A stretch of DNA of 64,000 bases from Palaemon carinicauda. Taxonomy: Eukaryota; Arthropoda; Malacostraca; Decapoda; Palaemonidae. Shown piece by piece: positions 33,856 to 45,330 of this stretch; position 1 is the stretch's first letter, and each line of letters begins with the position of its first letter. The stretch lies in the NCBI RefSeq assembly GCF_036898095.1, contig NC_090728.1:86661171-86725170 (forward strand), given 5' to 3'. The notes below the pieces were generated by a model. The model made no database searches, had not been told where the DNA came from, and was given only the letters and a program-made list of their open reading frames with translations. A program made the position numbers and the translations under genes.

Positions 33856-34270
33856 CGGAGAGAGAGAGAGGAGAGAGAACGTTCCGATCTTTATTCTCGT
33901 CCCAAGCGAGTAACGTTGTTCTCGAGTTACTCTCGTCCCTAGTCTCTGTACGGGGAGAAAGGATAAAACACTTTTAGTTTTTATTCTCGTCCCAAGGCAC
34001 TGTACGGTGAGAGATTGAAAACGTAGTTTTGAATGAACTAGTGTTTAGTCTCTTTCCCAGCCACTGATCTTTTTACCTTAAAATATGTTTACTGTTTTTT
34101 GCTTGTATTAATGTGCTTACATTATACGACTGATTTCGCAATTATAACCTTTTGATGAGGATAGAATTGCGTGCTTCAGGTAGAAATCAGTTTTATTCAT
34201 ACCTAATGTGAATTGTTAAAAAATTCGATTTCAGTGAAATAAGTGCAAAACAGAAAATCGTAGTGATAAA

Positions 34271-35418
34271 GTGATATTGCGCAAAGTGTTATCAGTGTTG
34301 CGACCGAGGGTTCGTCTGTTCGTGCCTGTCGTTCGCCTAGTCCGAGACCTCTTGCAAGCTCCCAAGCCCAGGGGAGAAGTAATGTCGTACGACTTATGGG
34401 TTCGAGAGGCCTTGATCAGCGAACAGACGTTCCCTCTATGGTATCAGGCGTATCTCACCAAGATCACCCCTACCATAAGGCGAGAGAGACGATTTTCTCC
34501 TCGTCATCCGAAGGCTTTTCGCATAAGAAACCGTGGAACAAGGTTTCGAGGCCCTTTAAGCGAAAGTCAGTCCTTTCAGGACAGGTCCAGCGTCCTGGTT
34601 TTAACTATTAGGACAGCTCTGACCCTATGCAGTCATCGGAAGACTGCTCGCCGCCTAAACAAAAACGTAACACAGGCTCCGAGAGTCTTTTTGTAGGCAA
34701 GGTTTTGCAGTCACAGACGTTACCCTCGTCTCGTACCGCAACAATTCCCGTTGATCCTAAATGGGTTGTACGGCAAGACATGCAGAATAAGCTTGCCTCT
34801 CTTATGGAAGACTATTCTGCCGATAAGGTTCACGTTGATCCTAGCCGTTTATCTCATCGAGATCCTGGCCTTCAGCCGCCCAAACGAACCTTTGTGCGTC
34901 CTGTTGACGTTGGCGTAGATAAGTCACGTCAGTCACGATATGTAGAGCCTCACTCGATGCGGTCACGTGTTGATTTTCAGCCGCATTTGGACGTTAGGCC
35001 GCTTCCTAATGCTCCTGTTGACGTTCAGGACGTTCGCCAACCAGCGGAGTTGACTTGTTTTGACGCTGAGCGTCAACTACCGCAGTCTAGAGTTGTTTTG
35101 ACTGCTCAGACTAGGCAGTCAAAACAGTCTCGAGTGGACGCCGAGCGTCCTCCCGCACCTGTTGTTGTTGACAGTTCACAGACTGTTAAGCAGTTACATG
35201 ACGTTGCGTCCTGGTCCGCTACTAATGCACCAGTGCGTGTGGACTCTGCTTGTAAAGCATTGCCACCACGGTAGGTCTCTCCCTTGCTTGAGACTCGGCT
35301 ATTGTCGGACAAGGTTCCTTCAGATGAGGAAGTTGCTGTTCCCCCTCCTACTGATATTCCCTTGAGGACTCTGTCAGACGGAGAGGGGCCTAAAGCTGCT
35401 TAGCCCTCTATAGACTTT
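34271..35418 (+). pseudogene. E2 ORF1 (gag-like)
   Basis: The frame with MGSRGLDQRTDVPSMVSGVS runs through SSSSEGFSHKKPWNKVSRPF to a TAG at 34609-34611. It then stays open for 215 residues: SSEDCSPPKQKRNTGSES, VDPKWVVRQDMQNKLASLM, repeated V-D-V/VDP motifs, VVVDSSQTVKQLHDVASW. Another TAG follows LPPR. It ends at TAA near 35416. The TAG at 34609 sits where E3/E4/E5 have TGG (CSHW), and E7 shares it. No known domain; DIRS ORF1 is taken as gag by position. Confidence 0.75.
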
Positions 35419-35427
35419 AAATAAATC

Positions 35428-35800
35428 ATGCTGATTTTTAAGGATCTTTGTCCGGATCTTTTTGTAACTGCTGCTCCTCGTTCGCCTAAACGTCAGTTTA
35501 CACTAGGCCTAGCTACTTCGAAGCCGTTGTTTTATAAGCTAGTGCTCTCTCGCTCTTCTAAGAGAGCTTTACGTTTGCTAGGCGACTGGTTTATCACCAG
35601 GAGGAGTTTGGGGGAGACAGCCTTTGCTTTCCCTACTTTTAAGCTGGCTTATAGAGCGAGAGTCTGATATGACACGAGAGAAGTTCTCGGCTTGGGAGTT
35701 CCTGCCTCTGCCCAGATAGACTTCTCAAACCTCATAGACTCTCCCTGGCGCCTGGCCATGAGACGCTCCAAGATTTTATGGTCGACTTCAGAGCTATTTT
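35428..35800 (+). pseudogene. E2 ORF1 distal part
   Basis: KDLCPDLFVTAAPRSPKRQ, FITRRSLGETAFAFPTFKLA, then TGA at 35665-35667, then LGVPASAQIDFSNLIDSPWR and MRRSKILWSTSEL. E1 reads Trp (TGG) at the TGA position and stays open, so the segment belongs to ORF1. Confidence 0.65.
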
Positions 35801-35819
35801 CGAGCGTTTGAAGTTTTGC

Positions 35820-36741
35820 TGTACAATTATGTCATGCATAAACAAGGCTTTCAGGGATGGCTCCAATGATCTGACAGCCACGTTCTCTGCAGGAACAAGT
35901 CCCTCAGGGATGGCTCCAATGATCTAGCAGCCATGTTCACTGCAGGAGTACGTAAGAGGCAAGTGCGCTCAATGTGTTCATTGTCAAGACAAACTTCACG
36001 ATGAAGTCTACCAGGCTGTCTTGACAGCATTTATGGAAGGCGACTGGATGGTCTCTCTCGACCTTCAGGAGGCATACTTCCACATTCCTATACACCCGGA
36101 TTCCCAACCGTTTCTGAGGTTTGTTTACAGGAATGTGGGGTACCAGTTTCGAGCCCTGTGCTTTGGCCTCAGTCCTGCTCCTCTCGTGTTTACGAGGCTC
36201 ATGAGGAATGTGGCAAAATCCCTCCATCTATCGGGGATCCGAGCCTCCCTGTACTTGGACGACTGGCTTCTCAGAGCATCGTCCAGTCTTCGCTGTCTGC
36301 AGGATCTACATTGGACGTTGAGTCTGGCCAGGGAGTTGGGACTTTTGGTCAACCTAAAAGTCCCAACTGATCCCATCCCAGATTATTCTATATTTGGGGA
36401 TGGAGATTCGCAGTCCAGTTTTTTTTCGGGCTTTTCCGTCTGCCACCGAATAGAACAAGCCCTGCTCGAAGTCCAACTAATGCTGAAAAGAAAACGTTTG
36501 TTCAGTCAGGAGTTGGAACAGTCTCGTAGGGACTCTCTCATCCCTGGAGCAGTTTGTCTCACTAGGGAGACTACACCTTCTGCCTCTCCGGTTCCATCTA
36601 GCCTCTTACTGGAACTAGGACAAGACGTTAGAGACGGTATCATTCCCAGTCTCCGAACCAGTAAAGGCATGCCTGAAATGGTGGGACAGCAATATCAGTC
36701 TGAGAGAGGGACTATCCCTAGCAGTCAAGAACCCAAACCAC
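35820..36741 (+). pseudogene. E2 reverse transcriptase
   Basis: DIRS-type RT: EGDWMVSLDLQEAYFHIPIH (first Asp), RFVYRNVGYQFRALCFGLSP, FTRLMRNVAKSLHLSGIRAS and YLDDWLLRASS (active site, 36252-36266). Downstream the RT connection is in another frame (DSLIPGAVCLTRETT here, true frame GTLSSLEQFVSLGRLH). An insertion around IPDYSIFGDGD marks the slip. It would copy element RNA into DNA. Confidence 0.85.
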
Positions 36742-37563
36742 GTGTTGTTCTCAGACGCGTCGGATTTGGGTTGGGGTGCGACCCTGGACGGTCGGGAATG
36801 CTCGGGTCTGTGGACCTCAAGTCAGAAGAGCATGCACATCAACGGCAAGGAGCTATTAGCAGTCCACTTGGCCTTGATGATATTCGAAAGCTTCTTCGAA
36901 ACTAAGTGGTATAGGTCAAATCAGACAACACCACAACTTTGGCGTACATCTCCAAGCAAGGAGGCAAACACTCCTTCACGCTGCTCGAGATCGCAAGGGA
37001 CCTTCTCTTATGGTCAAGAAATCGAGGCATCTCCCCTGTTGACGAGATTCATCCAGGGGGACTTGAACGTCTTGGCAGACTGTCTCAGTCGGAGGGGTCA
37101 GGTGATACCCACGGAATGGACCCTCCACAAGGACGTGGGCAAGAGTCTTTGGGCTACTTGGGGTCAACCCACCATAGACCTCTTTGCCTCCTCGTTGACC
37201 AAAAGGTTACCAATCTATTGCTCTCCAGTCCTAGATACAGAAGCAATCCACATAGACGCGTTTCTACTGGATTGGTCTCTTCTGGACTTATATGCATTCC
37301 CACCATTCAAGATAGTCAACAAGGTACTGCAGAAGTTCGCCTCTCACGAAGGGACAAGGTTGACGTTGGTTGCTACCCTCTGGCCCGCGAGAGAGTGGTT
37401 CACCGAGGTACTTCAATGGCTGGTAGACTTTCCAAGAAGTCTTCCTCTAAGGGTAGATCTGTTACGTCAGCCCCACGTAAAGAATGTCCATCAAAGCCTC
37501 CCCGCTCTTCGTCTGACTTCCTTCAGACTATCGAAAGACTCTCAAGAGCTCGAGGCTTTTCGA
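36742..37563 (+). pseudogene. E2 RNase H and methyltransferase-like domain
   Basis: RNase H: MLFSDASDLGWGATLDGREC (Asp), MHINGKELLAVHLALM (Glu). The segment with the next Asp (SDNTTALAYIS) is shifted out of frame between two compensating indels, and the frame returns at LLTRFIQGDLNVLADCLSRR. The following domain, TIDLFASSLTKRLPIYCSPV and DAFLLDWSLLDLYAFPPFKI, VATLWPAREWF, occupies the place of the adenine-methyltransferase-like domain described in DIRS elements; that equivalence is inferred. Confidence 0.78.
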
Positions 37564-38595
37564 AGGAGGCAGCCAGTGCGATTGCAAGAGCGAGGAGAGC
37601 TTCTACCATTAGAGTATACCAGTCGAAGTGGGAAGTCTTTTGAGACTGGTGCAAGTCAGCATCTGTGTCCTCGTCCAGTAGCTCTGTAGCCCAAATCGCA
37701 GATTTTCTTTTACATCTGAGAAAGGTTCGCTCCCTTTCAGCTCCCACGATTAAGGGCTACAGGAGCATGTTGGCTTCGGTCTTTCGACATAGAGGCTTAG
37801 ATCTTTCCAACAATAAAGATCTCCAAGATCTCCTTAAGTCTTTCGAGACCTCTAAGGAACGTCGTTTGGCAACTCCTGGATGGAACTTAGACGTGGTCCT
37901 AAGGTTCCTCATGTCAGACAGGTTTGAGCCATTACATTCAGCCTCCCTGAAGGATCTCACCCTCAAGACACTTTTCCTAGTGTGCTTGGCTTCGGCTAAA
38001 AGGGTCATTGAACTTCATGCCTTCAGTAAGAACATCGGTTTTTTCTACAGAAAAAGCCACTTGTTCACTTCAACTTGGTTTCCTGGCCAAAAAAAAAATG
38101 AACTGCCTTCTCGTCCTTGGCCTAAATCTTTTGATATTCCTTGCTTATCAGAGATCGTAGGCAACGAACTGGAAAGAGTATTATGTCCTGTTAGAGCTCT
38201 TAAGTTTTATTTAGCTCGTACTAAGTCATTACGAGGTAAATCTGAGGCATTATGGTGCTCAGTTAACAAACCATCATTGCCTATGTCAAAGAATGCTTTG
38301 TCATATTTTATCAGATTTTTTAATACGAGAAGCTGATTCTCACTTGAATGAGAAAGACCGATGTTTGCTTAAGGTTAAGACGCACGAAGTTAGAGCTATA
38401 GCAACCTCCGTGGCCTTCAAGCAAAATAAATCTCTGCAAAGTATTATGGACGCGACTTTTTGGAGAAGCAAGTCAGCGTTCGCGTCATTTTACTTAAAAG
38501 ATGTCCAGACTCTTTACGAGGACTGCTACACACTGGGTCCATTCGTTGCAGCGAGTGCAGTAGTGGGTGAGGGTTCTACCACTACATTACCCTAA
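37403..38595 (+). pseudogene. E2 tyrosine recombinase
   Basis: N-terminal part LQTIERLSRARGFSKEAASA and YQSKWEVF end at TGA (37641-37643); E5 has CGA there. The core continues SSVAQIADFLLHLRKVRSLS, SAKRVIELHAFSKN (Arg), then a frameshift near 38045 and a one-base T insertion near 38320, and THEVRAIATSVAFKQNKS (His-x-x-Arg), WRSKSAFASFYLKDV (Tyr). All catalytic residues remain encoded but not in one frame. Confidence 0.85.
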
Positions 38596-38990
38596 TTCCA
38601 ATATCCTTTTTAATCTGTCTCTTGAAATGTTTTTTAATATTGTTTTTTGGGCTGTACGGAAGGCTAAGAAGCCTTTCGCATCCTTGTTGATTTGGCGGGT
38701 GGTCAAAGTCATTTCTTGAGAGCGCCCAGATTAGGGGTTTGATGAGGTCCTGTTAGTATGGGTTGCAACCCTTTATACTTGAGCTCCTGGGAGTCTTTCA
38801 GCATCCTAAGAGGATAGCTGGGCTTCGTGAGGAAGACAGACTTACAAGGCAGAGTAATCGTCTAAGTCAACTTCCTTACCAGGTACCTATATATTTTGGT
38901 TTTGTTATATTGATAACTGTCAAAAACTCTTAGCTTATACGCTGTAAACTTAATTAACTCAGGTCTCTACCCACCGCCTTGGGTGTGAAT

Positions 38991-39087
38991 CAGCTATTAT
39001 ATATTCACCGGCTAAGTTAAATATTTAAAAATGATATTTTAATTATAAAATAAATTTTTGAATATACTTACCCGGTGAATATATAAA
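38991..39087 (+). repeat. E2 internal complementary region
   Basis: Complement of the left end up to TTAAATATTTAA is joined to the complement of the right end from ATGATATTTTAATT. Confidence 0.87.
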
Positions 39088-39128
39088 TTAAAGGCCCTCC
39101 CTTCCTCCCCAATAGAGACGCAGCGGGA

Positions 39129-39324
39129 CGAGAAGAATTGAAGGGTTTGTTTACATGCAAGAGTGGTATCTGGCCGATAGTTGGCGCTGGTGGGCACACC
39201 CGCAACCTTCATAGCGATCGCTCGCGAGTTTTTGAGTGTGTTTTCTGTCGAGCCGCTGAGTAGCAGCTATTATATATTCACCGGGTAAGTATATTCAAAA
39301 ATTTATTTTATAATTAAAATATCA
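39129..39324 (+). repeat. E2 right inverted terminal repeat
   Basis: Complement of 18622-18797, including GAGCCGCTGAGTAGCAGC. Confidence 0.9.
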
Positions 39325-39538
39325 TATTTCCGTTTTATTCGATATATATGTATATGTTTATTAATTTTTGCATGTGTGTTTCATTTTGTACTAATGTGCT
39401 TACATTATACGACATATTTCGCAATTCTAACCTTTTGATTTAAGGGAGAATTGCGTGCTTCAGGTAGAAATCAGCTTTATTCATGTCCAATGTGAAATTA
39501 TTAAAAAATGCGATATCAGTGAAGAAAGTGCGAAAAAC

Positions 39539-40694
39539 ATGTTCAGTGTTGCGGAGGGTTCGTTTGTTCGTGCTTGTCGCTTGCCTAGTCCGAGACCTCT
39601 TTCAGGCTCCCCTGCACCAGGGAGAAGGAATGTCGTAGGACCTAAGGGAGTGAGACGTGTAAACCAACTAACAGACGTTCCCTCAAAGGTATCAGACGTT
39701 GCTCGTCAAGCACGTCCTTGCCATAAGACAGGAGAGACGAAGTTTCTCCTCGTCTTCCGATGATTCGTCTCTTTAAAAACCTGGGCGTAAGGTTTCGAGA
39801 CGGTTGAAACTTTAATTAGTTCCTTCAGAACAAGTTCAACGTCCTAGCTGTAGTCATCATGAGAGTCCCGTTCATAGCGATGACGTTCATGTACAGACGT
39901 TTCCGACGTCACGATCTATTCAGAGTGCGCAGCGTGATGTTGAGCTGCAGTCACCACAGACTCGACGTGACGTTGAGCGGTAGACACCGTAGACACGACG
40001 TGATGTCGAGTGTCAGTCACCGTAGTCATGATATAGCATCGATCAGCAGTCACCGCTGTTACTACGTGACGTTTGAACGTCAGCCACCGCAGTCACAGGT
40101 TAATCCGAAGTGAAGTGTTTTACAAGATATGCTGTTAAAGCTTTCTTCTTTAATAGAAGCTTACGATCCTGTTCCTGTGCGAAAGGATCCTTTGCTTTTT
40201 GTACGTCACGGTTCTGGGATACGTGATTCAGGTCTTCAACCTTCTAAACGAGCTTTGTTACGTCACGCTGACGTTATCCCTAGTGTCAGCTTTGCTCAGC
40301 GTGACGTTGAGCTGCAGACACCGCAGACACGACGTAACGTTGAGCGGTAGACACCGTAGACATGACGTGACGTCGAGGGTCAGTCACCGTAGTCACGATA
40401 TAGCATCGAACAGCAGTCACCGCTGTTACTACGTGACGTTTGAACGTCAGTCACTTCTGTCACGACGTGTAGTAGAATAACATTCTCTGCAGTCACAACG
40501 TGACATCGACCCTCCAACTTTAACTTCTGTTCATATACAAGTTGATGTAGCCTGTCAGGCTTTTCCTTCACGTCATTCTGAATATAAATCTCCTTCTCGC
40601 AAGACTTTAGATTTATCAGATGATGTGTCTTCTGAAGAAGTTGATGACCCCCTTTCAACTAATGTACCTTTGGGGAGTCATTCAGAAGAGGAGT
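39539..40694 (+). pseudogene. E1 ORF1 (gag-like), first part
   Basis: FSVAEGSFVRACRLPSPRPL through SKVSDVARQARPCHKTGE then stop. Later pieces MLLKLSSLIEAYDPVPVRKD and RALLRHADVIPSVSFAQRDV, a repeat-rich stretch of DVELQTPQTRRDVE type, and a C-terminal KTLDLSDDVSSEEVDDPLST ending SHSEEE-stop. The repeat part is rich in TGACGT. It corresponds to E2/E7 ORF1 but is highly diverged and broken by stops. E5 is inserted 29 bp after its end. Confidence 0.65.
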
Positions 40695-40722
40695 AACCTA
40701 GGGTGGTCCAACAATCCCTTGT

Positions 40723-40898
40723 TTTTCAATATTAAACTTACCCGGTGATCATGTAGCTGTCAGCTCTGCTGCCCGACAGAAAAACCTAAGGACGAAATAC
40801 GCCAGCGATCGCTATACAGGTGGGGGTGTACATCAACAGCGCCATCTGTCGAGCAGGTACTCAAGTACTTCATGTCAACAAAGAACCAATTTTCTCTC
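40723..40898 (+). repeat. E5 left inverted terminal repeat
   Basis: Contains CCCGGTGATCATGTAGCTGT and CCTAAGGACGAAATACGCC; complement at 46978-47182. Confidence 0.88.
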
Positions 40899-41468
40899 TG
40901 TCGTGCCACTGGCAAGACCTACTAAATACGCTGTTACTAACTGGATTTGTTTTCACAACTATTTGGTGAAGTACACTATTCTAGTTTTGAGCTTTCGCTA
41001 TGCAGGGGTTTTATCTTCATTTCAAAACTTGAACTCGTTTTGGATAGATTTAATTATGGTGACAAAGAGAGTATGGACTCTCTTTCACTTTTAAATGGCC
41101 GACCCTTCCCTTAAATGGAAGTGTGTTTAGGTTTTTTGTAATTTTGCTTAACACGTTATAGATCTATATATTTTATATCTCTCCGCCTTTATTAGGCCTC
41201 TTCGATTAACTTTCCATTTATTATAAACATATAAAATAATTTGTTATGTTTTGTTTATATGCGACCTTTCCTTTTAGTAGGCGGTCCGAAATTGGAACCG
41301 AAGTTAATCAACGTTGAGCCCGTTAGCCTTTAAAGAATTTAAAACTGTTTAAAATTTAATGTTTTATGAAAGAATCTCTTTGATAGTTTTCGTACTGTTT
41401 TTCAAAGATGAACTCACGTTTAGTTTTTAGACTACGCAGTTGTTGACGTTTAGGACGTTCAACATGCG

Positions 41469-41487
41469 CTCTATCGTTACGATAGAG
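41469..41487 (+). other. Conserved leader hairpin in E5
   Basis: CTCTATCGTTACGATAGAG, identical to E2 and E4. Confidence 0.65.
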
Positions 41488-42093
41488 AGAGAGTATCACG
41501 GTTTCACTTTGCAGTAAGAGTAAATCGTTTCTGACGTTTCGTTCATTCTTTCTTAACTTAAATGTTTTAAATTCTAAATTAAAGGAACTTTTTATTTGGA
41601 AAACCTTTCAGTTTGTTCCTTTTAGTCAAATAACATGTTTTTTTGACGAAATATAATTGGGCTCTTCTCTTAGGTGCGAAATCAAGAGAGAAAGAGAGAG
41701 AGAGATAGAGACGGAGGGAGAGAGAGGAGAGAAAACGTTCCGTTCAAGCGGGTAACGTTGTTTCTCGTGTTACTCTCCTCCCTAGTCGCTGTACGGGGAA
41801 GAAGGTAAAACGTTTCTAGGGTTTTATTCTTGTCCCCAGGCTATGTGCGGTGAGAGATTGTAAACGTAGTTTATTTGAACTAGTGTTTAGTCTCTTTCCC
41901 AGCCACTGAATTTTTTATCTTTATATATGTTTTCTGTTTTTTTTGCTGGTACGGTATTAATGAGCTGCATTATACGACTGATTTCGCAATTACTACCTTT
42001 TAATGAAGGGTAGAATTGCGTATTTCACGTAGAAATCAGTAAAAGTTTCGATTTCAGTGAAATTAGTGCAAAACAGAAAATCGAAGTGATAAA

Positions 42094-43260
42094 GTGATAT
42101 GCGCAAGTGTTACAGTGTTGCGTCCGAGGGTTCGTGCCTGTCGTTCACCTAGTCCGGGACCTCTTACAAGCTCCCAAGCCCAGTGGAGAAGTAATGTCGA
42201 ACGACTTATGGGTTCGTCAGGCCTTGATCAACGAACAGACGTTTTCCCTCCGTGGTTTCGGGCGTATCTACCCAAGATCGCCCCACCCACACAAAGACGA
42301 GAGAGCCCATTTATTTCTCGTCTGCGGAAGAGGTTTCTCGTAAGAAACCATGGACCAAGGTCTTGCAGCTTTTTAAGTGCAAGTCGGTCCCTTCCGCGCA
42401 AGTCCAACGGCCCAGTTGTAGCCACTGGGTCAGTTCGGACTCGCTGCAGTCTTCCGACGACTGCACACCTCCTAAGAGAGGCAAAGTGGTACCGCAGCAG
42501 GCAATAACTCCGTCTGTTGCCGCACCAGCTGCTGTAGACCCTAAGTGGTCTTTGCTGCAGTCTATGCAGACTCAGCTAGCTTCCTTTATGCAGGAGTATC
42601 GTGCGGAGAAGGTTGACGCTGCACCCGTTAGCCTACAACCAGCCACGGTTGTGCGCCCAGCTGACGCTGAGGCTGCCTGCTCCCACACTCCGGCTGTGAG
42701 AGCTCCACCACCTATGCGCAGTCGACCCTGCCAGACGCAAGTTGACGTTCGCCGACGCGCGGAACCCTCCGTTGACGTGCGTGAGCTACCACAACAACAG
42801 AAGGGTGGAGTTAAGCTGCCGTGTTTTGACGCGGTGCGTCAACCTCCGCATTCTAGAGTTGTTTTGACTGCTCAGTATAGACAGTCAAAGCAGTCTCGAG
42901 TGAACACTGTATGTCCTCATGCACCTGTTGTGGTTGACAGTTCAGTTGTTGACAGTTCACAGACTGTCAAGCAGTTACATGACGTTGCCTTCTGGTCTGC
43001 TACTAATGCACCAGTGCTGTATGTCCTCACGCACCTGTTGTGGTTGACAGTTCAGTTGTTGACAGTTCACAGACTGTCAAGCAGTTACATGACGTTGCCT
43101 TCTGGTCTGCTACTAATGCACCAGTGAGAGACTCACTGAGATAACCTAGCTTTTCTCGGACAAGGTTCCTGTAGATGAGAAAGTGCTGTTCTCCCTCCTA
43201 CTGATATTCCTTTGAGGACTCTGTCATTTGGAGAGGAGCCTTAAGCTGCTTAGCCCCCTC
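42094..43260 (+). pseudogene. E5 ORF1 (gag-like)
   Basis: A 291-residue frame (42252-43127) reads TREPIYFSSAEEVSRKKPWT, SCSHWVSSDSLQSSDDCTPP, VDPKWSLLQSMQTQLASFMQ, VRAPPPMRSRPCQTQVDVRR, then two 110-bp units encoding SSQTVKQLHDVAFWSATNAP. The second unit leaves frame. It is longest of the subfamily. A Trp (TGG) is present where E2 and E7 have TAG. Confidence 0.78.
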
Positions 43261-43690
43261 TGGACTTTAATTAAATCATGATGATTTTTTAAGGATCTTC
43301 GTCCGGATCTTGTAACTGCTGCTCCTCGTTCGCCTAAACGTCAGAACTTACACTAGGCCTAGCTGCTTCGAAGCCGTTGTTGTTAAGCTAGTGCTCTCTC
43401 GCTCTTCTAGAGAGCGTTACGTTGGCTAGGCGACTGGTTTTGCACCAGGAGGAGTTTTAGGGATACAGCCTTTGCTTTCCCTTCTTTTAAACTGGCTTAT
43501 AGAGCGAGAGTCTGATAAGACACGAGAGAGTTCTCGGCTTGGGAGTTCTTGCCTCTGCCCAGATGGACTTCTCAATTCTGGTAGACTCGCCCTGGCGCCT
43601 AGCCAGGAGACGCTCCAAGTTGTTTACAGGTCAACTTCTCACTTTTGTCGAGCCTTTGAAGTGTTGCTGTACTATTATGTCACACATAAC
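43261..43690 (+). pseudogene. E5 ORF1 distal part
   Basis: Matches E2 35428-35800: TAAPRSPKRQ, the TGA at 43513-43515 shared with E2 and E7, then GVLASAQMDFSILVDSPWR. This segment is missing from E3 and E4. Confidence 0.65.
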
Positions 43691-44347
43691 AAGGCTTCCA
43701 GGGATGGTAAATGGTTCCGCCTCAGTCGCTAACCCCGTCTGTTGCCACACCTGCTCCCGTAGACCCTATGGGCTTTGCTGCAAGACATGCAGTCCAAGCT
43801 TGTGTCCTTGATTGAGGACTTAAATGCGGAGAAGAACCTTCTGGCCAACAACCTTCCAACCGGTTGGTTGTGCGCCCTGTTGACGCTGAGGTATCCTACT
43901 CGCGTCTGCCAGTTGAGGTGGTTCCTCCACCGATGCGACCCAGTGTGGGTTGCCAGTAGCACGTTGAAGTTAAGCGACGCTCGGAGGTGGTTGTTGACGT
44001 TCAGTGTGTCACTAGGAAGACGTTCAACAACCAGCAGAGGTGACTTGTTGTGAAGCAGTGCGTCAACCTCAGCAACCCGGTAGGGTGTTGACTGCATAAC
44101 CCAGACAGTCTAGACAGTTCGGGTTGACGCTGTACTTCCTCGCGCACCCATGGTTGTTGACAGTTCACAGACTGTGCAGCAATGCCATGCGTCCGGCTCC
44201 GTCACGCATCCACCAGTGCGACCGGATTCAGCGAGTCAGACGTTGCCCACTCCGTTGCCGTTTCCTCATCAGTTTCGGATGAGGAACCCTCTGATGAGGA
44301 CGTTGCTGAACAAGACGATCAACCCCCAGCCCTGCTATCCATCCAGA
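43691..44347 (+). other. E5 replacement block in place of the RT core
   Basis: Left junction in AAGGCTTCCAGGGATGG, right junction at AGAAGATGCTGAAGAGGGAA. E7 has RT (58330-58950) between the same points. The block reads ORF1-like PSVATPAPVDP, EVVPPPMRPSVGCQ, EEPSDEDVAEQDDQPPALLS, so it is a second gag-like segment. Confidence 0.78.
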
Positions 44348-45330
44348 AGATGCTGAAGAGGGAACGCTGCCCAGTCAGGCTGTGGATGAGTCTGGTAGGG
44401 ACACTGTCATCCGTGGATCAATTTGTGTCACTAGGAAGACTACACCTCCGTCCTCTTCTATTCCATCTAGCTTTTCACTGGAAAAGGACAAGACGCTAGA
44501 AGCGGTCTTGATCCCGGTTTCCGGAAAGATAAAGTCTTGTCTGACTTGGTGAAAGGACTATATCAACCTTAGAGAGGGTCTTCCCCTGACTGTTCAGACT
44601 CCCAACCACGTTCTCTTCTCGGACGCATCGGACGTATGCTGGGGTGCGACTTTAGACGGTAGGGAATGCTCGGGATTATGGAACTCGAGTCAAAGGATAA
44701 TGCATTTCAACTGCAAGGAGCTACTGGCAGTACGTCTGACCTGGAAAAGCTTCAGGTCTCTCCTTCAAGGCAAAGTGGTGGAGGTGAACTCGGACAACAC
44801 CACGGCTTTGGCGTACATCTCCAAGCAAGGAGGGACCTACTCTCTGACATTGTTCGAGATCGCAAGGGACCTCCTCACCTGGTCAAAAGGTTTAGACATT
44901 TCACTATTAACGAGGTTCATCCAAGGCAACTTGAATGTCATGGCAGATTGTCTCAGTCGGAAGGGACAAATAATTCCAACAGAATGGACCCTCCACAAGG
45001 ATGTATGCAAGAGACTTTGGGCCACCTGGGGCCAGCCAACCATAGGTCTCTTCGCAACCTCGATGACCAAGAGGCTCCCAATATTTTGCTCACCAATCCC
45101 GGACCCAGCAGCAGTTCATATAGATGCCTTTCTACTAGATTGGTCACATCTAGATCTATATGCATTCCCTCCGTTCAAGATTGTCAACAAGGTACTGCAG
45201 AAGTTCGCCTCTCACGAAGGGACAAGGTTGACGCTAGTTGATTCCCTCTGGCCCGCGAGAGAATGGCTCACCGAGGTACTTCGATGGCTAGTAGACGTTC
45301 CCAGAACACTTCCCCTAAGGGTGGACCTGC
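44348..45330 (+). pseudogene. E5 RT tail, RNase H and methyltransferase-like domain
   Basis: RT tail VGTLSSVDQFVSLGRLHLRP; RNase H with LFSDASDVCWGATLDGREC, MHFNCKELLAVRLTWKSF, VNSDNTTALAYISKQGG and VMADCLSRKGQ, giving D, E, D and D. A 285-residue frame from 44700 then covers TIGLFATSMTKRLPIFCSPI, DAFLLDWSHLDLYAFPPFKI and VDSLWPAREWLTEVLRWLVD. This is the cleanest copy of the domain between RNase H and the recombinase in the subfamily. It cannot be joined to an RT. Confidence 0.82.

Larger units (their letters stand above)
18622..39324 (+). mobile_element. DIRS-like retrotransposon E2, inserted in E1
   Basis: Left ITR 18622-18797, right ITR 39129-39324, ICR 38991-39087. It interrupts the E1 leader at AACTTTATA|TATTTCC; E6 has this site unbroken near 62200. 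No target duplication beyond one or two shared bases. E2 is itself split by E3 and by the piggyBac-like element. Its own length is about 6.5 kb, nearly identical to E7 in pol. It carries the TAG in ORF1 (34609-34611) and TGA in the recombinase (37641-37643) shared with E7. Confidence 0.92.

Noticed and set aside
39880..40480. Regular 'GTCACCG...' repeats as a CRISPR-like array
   Set aside because: Repeat and spacer lengths are irregular, the units are protein-coding repeats of E1 ORF1, and the genome is eukaryotic.
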